A stretch of DNA of 64,000 bases from Halobacillus salinus (GTDB taxonomy: Bacteria; Bacillota; Bacilli; Bacillales; Halobacillaceae), in contig NZ_SRJC01000001.1 of the NCBI RefSeq assembly GCF_004684905.1, positions 1,860,001 to 1,924,000 on the forward strand, given 5' to 3'. Shown here piece after piece: positions 58,718-64,000 of the stretch (position 1 is its first letter; every line of letters starts with the position of its first letter). A program made the position numbers and the translations under genes. The notes below the pieces were generated by a model that was not told the origin of the DNA, searched no databases, and was given only the letters and a program-made list of their open reading frames with translations.

Positions 58718-60064
58718 ATGTATGAAACATCTACTATAAGAGAAAAATTGAAATTATTTGGTGTGATCCTGCTTCCTATCTTAATCACACAACTCGGAAT
58801 GTATGCGATGAATTTCTTCGATACGATCATGGCTGGTCAAGCTGGACCGGATCAACTCGCCGGTGTAGCTATCGGATCGAGTGTCTGGGTTCCTGTTTTC
58901 ACCGGACTGAATGGAATCTTAATGGCCATTTCTCCGATCGTTTCGCAACTGAAAGGGGCGAAAAAAGACGAGGATATTCCATGGTCCGTCAGACAAGGTG
59001 TGTACCTAGCGATCGTCCTCGCCTTGCTAATAGGACTTGTCGGTTTCTTCTTATTGGACCCCATCCTTTCCCTTCTTGATATCGAGTCATCCGTTCGTCA
59101 TGTGGCTAAGTATTATTTGGTTGCTTTAGGTAGCGGAATCGTCCCACTGTTCATCTTCAACCTGCTACGGTCCTTCGTCGATGCATTGGGGCAAACAAAG
59201 ATATCAATGGGTATTATCTTGATGACTTTACCGATAAATATTCTTTTCAACTATATGTTCATCTTTGGAAAATGGGGAGCACCGGAACTTGGCGGAATCG
59301 GTGCGGGTGTTGCCTCCTCTCTCACCTATTGGTTCTCACTTGTTGTTGTCGTCCTTACGATACATAATCATCAGGGGTTAAGACGGTATGGCATTTTCTC
59401 CTCTTTTCCAAAACCTTCCCTTTCCGAATGGTGGGAACAACTGAAGATAGGCGTACCAATCGGTTTTGCCATCTTCTTTGAAACAAGTATCTTCGCGGCT
59501 GTCACATTTTTCATGACAGTCTATGATACGTATACGATTGCGGCCCACCAAGCTGCAATCAACTTCGCTTCCTTCCTGTACATGGTTCCTTTAAGCATCG
59601 CATTTACGTTGACCATCGCAGTCGGGTTTGAAGTCGGAGCCAAACGGTATCGAGATGCACGAACCTATTCTTACATAGGCATCATCCTCGCTGTATGTAT
59701 GTCTGTGCTCGCCGGTCTTACATTATATATTTTCGACGAGTCGGTCGCGCGTCTATACAGCTCCAATCCGAATGTGATCGAACTGACAACGAACTTCATA
59801 TTTTTTGCCATCTTCTTTCAGCTGTCAGATGCTTTCGGTGCTCCTATACAAGGGGTTTTACGGGGGTATAAAGACGTCAATATCACACTTGTCATGGCAT
59901 TCGTTTCTTATTGGGTCATCGGTCTTCCGAGCGGTTACTTACTTGCTAATTTCACATCACTCGGACCATATGGGTACTGGATGAGTCTCATCATTGGATT
60001 AACAGCTGGGGCTGTGGCGCTTCTGCTAAGAATGCTTCAATTGCAAAAAAAGAACATTGCTTAA
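58718..60064 (+). CDS. MATE-family multidrug efflux transporter
   Basis: This 448-residue membrane protein has 12 helices in two repeats. MNFFDTIMAGQAGPDQLAGVAIGSSVWVPVF is the NorM-type first-repeat motif, and the second repeat starts near residue 245 with GVPIGFAIFFETSIFAAVTFFM. It should exchange Na+ or H+ for cationic drugs. Its substrate is not predictable. It is similar to B. subtilis YojI. AAAGGAAGGG precedes the ATG at 58718. It is divergent from murG and is monocistronic. Confidence 0.9.
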   Translation: MYETSTIREKLKLFGVILLPILITQLGMYAMNFFDTIMAGQAGPDQLAGVAIGSSVWVPVFTGLNGILMAISPIVSQLKGAKKDEDIPWSVRQGVYLAIVLALLIGLVGFFLLDPILSLLDIESSVRHVAKYYLVALGSGIVPLFIFNLLRSFVDALGQTKISMGIILMTLPINILFNYMFIFGKWGAPELGGIGAGVASSLTYWFSLVVVVLTIHNHQGLRRYGIFSSFPKPSLSEWWEQLKIGVPIGFAIFFETSIFAAVTFFMTVYDTYTIAAHQAAINFASFLYMVPLSIAFTLTIAVGFEVGAKRYRDARTYSYIGIILAVCMSVLAGLTLYIFDESVARLYSSNPNVIELTTNFIFFAIFFQLSDAFGAPIQGVLRGYKDVNITLVMAFVSYWVIGLPSGYLLANFTSLGPYGYWMSLIIGLTAGAVALLLRMLQLQKKNIA

Positions 60065-60090
60065 CTAAATAGTGGCACCCTTTCTCATAG

Positions 60091-60128
60091 AAAAGCTCGA
60101 TGCAATCACGCTTGCATCGAGCTTTTTT
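60091..60128. terminator. Bidirectional terminator
   Basis: The perfect 15-bp stem AAAAGCTCGATGCAA/TTGCATCGAGCTTTT with a 6-nt loop lies between the MATE gene and the convergent aldehyde dehydrogenase gene. Confidence 0.92.
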
Positions 60129-60132
60129 GGAT

Positions 60133-61560
60133 TTATTGGCTGCTCAGATTCATCACAATAAGTCGTTCTTCCGTCATATCCTCAATGGTGTATTTCGGTC
60201 CTTCTTTCCCCCATCCGCTTGACTTGACTCCGCCATAAGGCATTAGATCAACTCGGTATTGGGAAGAATCATTAATCATTAACCCTCCAACTTCTACGTT
60301 CTTAGCAGCGTAGAAAGCCGTATCGATATTCTGAGTGAAAATGCCACCCTGCAGCCCATATTGAGATTTATTCACTTCTTTCACACACTCTTTAATATCC
60401 GTGAACGGAATGAAGTTGACAACTGGGGCGAACATCTCTTCACATACTACTTTCATATCATTCGATACATTCGTCAATATAGTAGGATGGAGAAGGGCCC
60501 CTTCTCGTTCCCCTCCATAAACAACTTCAGCTCCCGCCTGCTTGGCTTCCTCGATCCACTCGACAGCACGTTCTGCTTCCTCTTCACTAATCATCGGACC
60601 GACATCTGTCTCGGAATCATTCGGGTCGCCGACGTTCAGTTCTTTAATGGATTGAATAAACTTCTCTTGGAACTCCTCCCGCACCTCTTCATGCACGTAT
60701 ATCCGTTGAACAGAGATGCATACCTGCCCAGCAAAAGCGTAACTCTTAGCCGCTACATTCTTTGCAGCAACATCAATATCCGCTTCTTTATCTATTATGA
60801 CCGGGGAATTGTTACCAAGCTCCAAGACTAGTTTGTTCAGACCGGTATTTTGTTTCAACATAAGACCGACCTTTGCACTCCCAGTAAACGTATATAAATT
60901 GATTCTGGAGTCTTCCATCATCTGATTCCCTACAGTAGAGCCTGAGCCAACCACTACGTTGAAGAAACCTTTAGGAAGACCAGCCTTTTCGAATAGCTCA
61001 GCAAGTTTCAGTGCAGAGACAGGCGTTTTACTTGCCGGTTTCAGTACCACCGAGTTCCCCGCTGCAATAGCTGGGGCAATCTTATGGGCAACTAAGTTTA
61101 TAGGAAAGTTGAACGGACTGATTGCTCCTACGACACCGACTGGGACTTTTATAGTAAACGCCATTCTGTTCTCTGAACCAGGTGCCGCCTCGACCGGCAC
61201 CCCTTCCCCGTGGATACGCTTTGCTTCCTCAGCAGATTGTTCAAACGTTTGTGTTGCACGATCAATTTCAGTCCGTGCCTGTTTGATTGGTTTCCCCGCC
61301 TCCATCGTGATGTTTTGGGCAAGCTCCTCTTTATTCTCTTGCAGTAACTCACTTACCTTCTTAAGTATTGTATAACGTTCATAAGGACCCATCTGTTTAT
61401 TCCTGAATGCACGATCTGCCGCCTCTATAGCTCGGTCCACTTCTTTCTCTGAAGCCTTGGAAACTTGGACGTATTGCTCTTGTGTGAATTTATTCAAGAC
61501 ATCCAGTTTCTCTTCCGTTGTCACCCATTCTCCGTCTATATATAGTGGATACTGTTTCAT
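60133..61560 (-). CDS. NAD(P)-dependent aldehyde dehydrogenase
   Basis: This 475-residue class of ALDH oxidises an aldehyde to an acid. The general-base Glu is in NKLVLELGNNSPVI (near residue 245) and the catalytic Cys in FAGQVCISVQRIYV (near residue 279). SPFNFPINLVAHKIAPAIAAGN is the cofactor-binding block, near residue 147. It is similar to the lactaldehyde or sulfoacetaldehyde branch and to NADP-dependent GAPDH, but a specific substrate cannot be named. AGAGAGGAG lies before the ATG at 61560. It has no operon partner. Confidence 0.88.
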   Translation of the reverse strand: MKQYPLYIDGEWVTTEEKLDVLNKFTQEQYVQVSKASEKEVDRAIEAADRAFRNKQMGPYERYTILKKVSELLQENKEELAQNITMEAGKPIKQARTEIDRATQTFEQSAEEAKRIHGEGVPVEAAPGSENRMAFTIKVPVGVVGAISPFNFPINLVAHKIAPAIAAGNSVVLKPASKTPVSALKLAELFEKAGLPKGFFNVVVGSGSTVGNQMMEDSRINLYTFTGSAKVGLMLKQNTGLNKLVLELGNNSPVIIDKEADIDVAAKNVAAKSYAFAGQVCISVQRIYVHEEVREEFQEKFIQSIKELNVGDPNDSETDVGPMISEEEAERAVEWIEEAKQAGAEVVYGGEREGALLHPTILTNVSNDMKVVCEEMFAPVVNFIPFTDIKECVKEVNKSQYGLQGGIFTQNIDTAFYAAKNVEVGGLMINDSSQYRVDLMPYGGVKSSGWGKEGPKYTIEDMTEERLIVMNLSSQ

Positions 61561-61630
61561 TTCTATTCTCCTCTCTTCTTATCTATTTGTTTATTTCCAT
61601 TTTCAATAAATGGTAAACACCGAGGAGAAC

Positions 61631-61665
61631 GAAAAAAGCCTGAATGGTTGTCCACCATTCAGGCT
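61631..61665 (-). terminator. Terminator of nupC
   Basis: The perfect 12-bp stem AGCCTGAATGGT/ACCATTCAGGCT with a 5-nt loop is followed by six T on the - strand. Confidence 0.9.
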
Positions 61666-61679
61666 AAGTGTTCTTATAT

Positions 61680-62879
61680 TTAGATGAAGATTCCTGCGAT
61701 TGTAGCAGATAGCATAGATCCTAGTGTAGCACCGATTAGTAGTTTCAAACCGAAGCCTGATACTTTTCCGCCTTTTTCAGGATCGATACCTTGGACTGTA
61801 CCTGCAATGATACCAATAGAAGAGAAGTTAGCGAAGCTAGTAAGGAAGACTGTTACGATTCCTACTGTCTTCTCAGATACGCTTCCGATCATATCTCCGA
61901 ATTGAAGCATAGCTACGAATTCGTTTGTAACGATCTTCGTACCCATAATGGCTCCGGCATCAAGTACTTCACCAGCTGGAATACCCATTAATAGACCGAT
62001 TGGAGCAATGATATAACCCAGAAGTTGTTGCAGCGTAAAGCCGTTGAATACGAAACCGAATACTGCGTTCACAAGTTCTAGGGACGCGATGAATGCAATC
62101 AGCATAGAAGCAACGATAAGCGCAATCTTACCACCGTCTAGTGCACCGTTACCCATGGCTTCAAAGAAGCTTTTCGCGTTGGAAACGTCCTCGATGTCTA
62201 CCTGGTCTTCCTCTTTCGAGATATTGACCGGTGAAATGATGGAAGCGACAATTAGTGCACTGAACATGTTAAGTGGCAATGCAACTAGAATATATTGAGG
62301 TGGTAGCAATTCTAGATAAGCACCTACGATTGAAGCAGATACAGATCCCATTGCAGAAGCACTTACAATATAAAGACGGTTGTCATTAAGCGTCTTAAAC
62401 TGTGACTTGATAGCAAGTAACGCTTCAGACTGACCGAAGAAAATACTGTTAACAGCGTTGAACGATTCAACTTTAGGCAGGCCGGTAATATAAGATAGCC
62501 CCATACCCAAGTATTTAATGATAAATGGCAAGATCTTAAGGTAAGTAAGAACAGAAAGAATAGTAGCAAAGAAGATAATGATCAATAATACATTGAAGAA
62601 GAACACGCCGTTATCACCGACTTGGACGCCGCCAAGAACGAAGTTAACCCCTTCTGTACCAAATTCAATTAACTTATTGAAGACCCAAGAAATTCCTTTG
62701 ATAATGGTTTGTCCAAGCTCTGTATTGAACATGAACCATGTAATGAATAGCTGAGCCAAAATCATGACAACAATACCACGGTAGTTGATACTCTTACGGT
62801 CGCTTGACATTAAGAATGCGATTCCAAGAATGACCGCAACAGCAAGAATACCGAATAAAATATTCGTTAAGATACCCAC
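61680..62879 (-). CDS. nupC: NupC-family concentrative nucleoside transporter
   Basis: This is a 399-residue CNT-family symporter with about 8-10 helices and re-entrant hairpins. GLPKVESFNAVNSIFFGQSEALLAIK, near residue 142, and the later SFANFSSIGIIAGTVQGIDPEKG are the conserved nucleoside-site motifs. It imports pyrimidine or purine nucleosides with H+ or Na+. The start is GTG at 62879, after GGGGAGGA. A sigma-A-like promoter (62959-62987) with a cre-like site downstream (62925-62940) suggests CcpA repression. No catabolic gene is adjacent. Confidence 0.9.
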   Translation of the reverse strand: MGILTNILFGILAVAVILGIAFLMSSDRKSINYRGIVVMILAQLFITWFMFNTELGQTIIKGISWVFNKLIEFGTEGVNFVLGGVQVGDNGVFFFNVLLIIIFFATILSVLTYLKILPFIIKYLGMGLSYITGLPKVESFNAVNSIFFGQSEALLAIKSQFKTLNDNRLYIVSASAMGSVSASIVGAYLELLPPQYILVALPLNMFSALIVASIISPVNISKEEDQVDIEDVSNAKSFFEAMGNGALDGGKIALIVASMLIAFIASLELVNAVFGFVFNGFTLQQLLGYIIAPIGLLMGIPAGEVLDAGAIMGTKIVTNEFVAMLQFGDMIGSVSEKTVGIVTVFLTSFANFSSIGIIAGTVQGIDPEKGGKVSGFGLKLLIGATLGSMLSATIAGIFI

Positions 62880-62924
62880 GAATGAATCCTCCCCATAATT
62901 AATAATTAGATAAAGACAGATGTT

Positions 62925-62940
62925 ATGAAAATGCTTACAT
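62925..62940. promoter_or_regulatory. Candidate cre (CcpA) site in the nupC leader
   Basis: The 16-bp ATGAAAATGCTTACAT matches the cre consensus WTGNAANCGNWNNCAW with one mismatch. It lies about 12-27 nt after the predicted start of transcription, where CcpA can block elongation. Confidence 0.5.
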
Positions 62941-62958
62941 AACGTTTTACTAAATAGA

Positions 62959-62987
62959 ATTTTATCAGGTTGTCAGACGTCATGCAA
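62959..62987 (-). promoter_or_regulatory. Sigma-A-type promoter of nupC
   Basis: On the - strand TTGCAT (62982-62987) and TAAAAT (62959-62964) are 17 nt apart. Confidence 0.6.
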
Positions 62988-63092
62988 GGTTATTTGTAAA
63001 AACAAAATATTCTAACATTAACACGTGTCTATTCTTCTGCCTATCTATCCCCTAAATCTTCCAAAGTCATACCATTCCAACATTCTTTAAAA

Positions 63093-63124
63093 GCAAAAAA
63101 AGAACCCAACTGGGGTTCTTTTTA
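63093..63124 (-). terminator. Terminator of the FecCD gene
   Basis: AAAAAGAACCC with GGGGTTCTTTTT and a 4-nt loop overlaps the end of the FecCD stop codon region. Confidence 0.85.
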
Positions 63125-64000
63125 AGAAGACGTCTGTAATTTTCGTAATAAATATAGGAAATAGGGAGCCCCTATGATTGCCGTGAAAATTCCTGCCGGC
63201 ACTTCGGTGGGAGGAAGTAGCCCTCTCCCGAGTCCGTCTGCAAGCAAGAGCAAAGCCATTCCGATCAGAGCAGAAGCAGGTATCAAATAAGCATGGCGAT
63301 TCCCCACCAGCTGCCTCGCGATGTGAGGTGCTACGAGTCCGACGAATCCTAACGTACCGACGACGGCGACCGATGCCCCAGCAAGCAAGACAGAAACAAT
63401 CAATAATAGGATTCTCGCTCTACGGACCGGTTCCCCCAAACCTTCTGCAACATCATCCCCTAAACTCAAAACATCTAGCTTCGGTGTAAGTAACAATGTT
63501 ATCGGGACCAGTACGACAATCACAGGAAGCAACAGCCATACATCTCCCCAGTCTTTCCCCCATAAACTGCCCGTCAGCCAAACGAGTGCAGCATTTGTCT
63601 CCAGAGGATATTTAACTGTCAGAAATTGAATGCCGGCTTGGCAGATCGACCCTAAGGCAATCCCTACTAAAGCAAGTGTCGCAGGTTTCACTCCTTGCTT
63701 ATAAGCGAACAAATAAAGCGCAACTGTGACAAGTCCCGCACCGGTAAAGGCAGCAATTGGCAGACCTATTACTGGAAGACTTGGATAGAGAAGAATGACA
63801 GCAGCTGCTGCCAGCCCTGCTCCTTTCGTTATCCCGATTACATCAGGGGATGCTAGTGGGTTTCTGATAATTCCTTGTAAGATAGCACCTGAAATCCCGA
63901 GACCAGCCCCGACGAGGAGAGCCATCACTATTCGAGGCAACCTGAAATTTTCTATTATAAATCCACTGTTTGCCGTATCGGCTCCTATAAAGTACTGAAA
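63122..64000 (-). CDS. FecCD-family iron-siderophore ABC permease, partial
   Basis: The C-terminal 292 residues of a FecCD permease (usual length about 330) are in the window. The frame stays open to the right edge, so the N-terminus lies beyond 64000. RLPRIVMALLVGAGLGISGAILQGIIRNPLASPDVIG is the conserved opening part. The C-terminal GLVAPHIARQLVGNRHAYLIPASALIGM and LLPPTEVPAGIFTAIIGAPYFLYLL contain the ATPase-coupling segment and the ending. It should form a dimeric or heterodimeric channel for Fe(III)-siderophore with a lipoprotein and an ATPase encoded outside. A terminator follows the stop. Confidence 0.9.
   Translation of the reverse strand, partial: FQYFIGADTANSGFIIENFRLPRIVMALLVGAGLGISGAILQGIIRNPLASPDVIGITKGAGLAAAAVILLYPSLPVIGLPIAAFTGAGLVTVALYLFAYKQGVKPATLALVGIALGSICQAGIQFLTVKYPLETNAALVWLTGSLWGKDWGDVWLLLPVIVVLVPITLLLTPKLDVLSLGDDVAEGLGEPVRRARILLLIVSVLLAGASVAVVGTLGFVGLVAPHIARQLVGNRHAYLIPASALIGMALLLLADGLGRGLLPPTEVPAGIFTAIIGAPYFLYLLRKLQTSS

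Noticed and set aside
1-64000. Prophage, transposon, tRNA, rRNA, toxin-antitoxin or defence island
   Set aside because: No integrase, transposase, phage structural gene, tRNA-like cloverleaf or defence-family protein was recognised, and composition looks even across the window.

Overview
The window looks like ordinary chromosome from an endospore-forming member of the Bacillaceae. Spore genes are spread along it: an alpha/beta SASP, SpoVR, a YhcN-type lipoprotein, a three-gene gerA-type operon and a collagen-like coat-type protein. The Bacillus-type sigI-rsgI pair, D-alanine aminotransferase, HelD, a tyrosine-type T-box, strong AGGAGG ribosome sites and frequent TTG/GTG starts fit the same group. 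Many proteins are acidic, and the gene content resembles moderate halophiles such as Halobacillus. That genus-level guess is inference only. I see no rRNA, tRNA, CRISPR array, prophage, transposase or integrase, and almost every transcription unit ends in a clear intrinsic terminator.

Layout. 0-10 kb: a zinc-ribbon protein, SASP, fumC, a zinc-dependent phospholipase C-like protein, a UMF1 transporter, an NAD(P)-binding protein, a VanY-type lipoprotein, an IDEAL-domain protein, a WrbA flavoprotein, a Mn-type CDF exporter behind a structured leader, a GNAT enzyme and a collagen-like protein with a sigma-K-like promoter. 10-17 kb: azlCD, a Tyr T-box with an NhaC-family transporter, an MBL-fold protein, a BtuF-like protein, an alpha/beta hydrolase overlapping a degenerate DUF2268-like protein, and a cold-shock protein. 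17-31 kb: map, maa, GNAT proteins, a YthP/YthQ-like ABC pair, UspA and SulP, a DMT transporter, a frameshifted ABC-F gene behind an attenuator, an S66 peptidase, an SDR and a YczE-like membrane protein. 31-43 kb: dat, spoVR, the YhcN lipoprotein, a YhdB-like protein, a YhcX-type GNAT-nitrilase fusion, a TetR regulator, a flavoprotein disulfide reductase with DUF1499, and rsgI-sigI. 43-64 kb: an HtrA-like protease, a BmrCD-type ABC exporter with a two-uORF leader, DUF389, the gerA-type operon, an aldo/keto reductase, helD, an RsbW-like ATPase paired with a zinc-finger membrane protein, a second-type murG, a MATE exporter, an aldehyde dehydrogenase, nupC and a truncated FecCD permease.

The notable material is regulatory. 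The BmrCD-type genes carry a leader in which a 6-nt stretch inside the first upstream ORF can pair with the first terminator, which suggests ribosome-mediated attenuation. The ABC-F gene has a terminator hairpin that contains its own ribosome-binding site, plus a one-base insertion in a G6 tract at its second Walker A. The Mn-type exporter has a roughly 170-nt structured leader that I cannot assign to a known riboswitch class. A 58-codon ORF with a strong ribosome site and its own terminator lies next to sigI. I found no defence system or biosynthetic island. Promoter and structure calls were made by eye.
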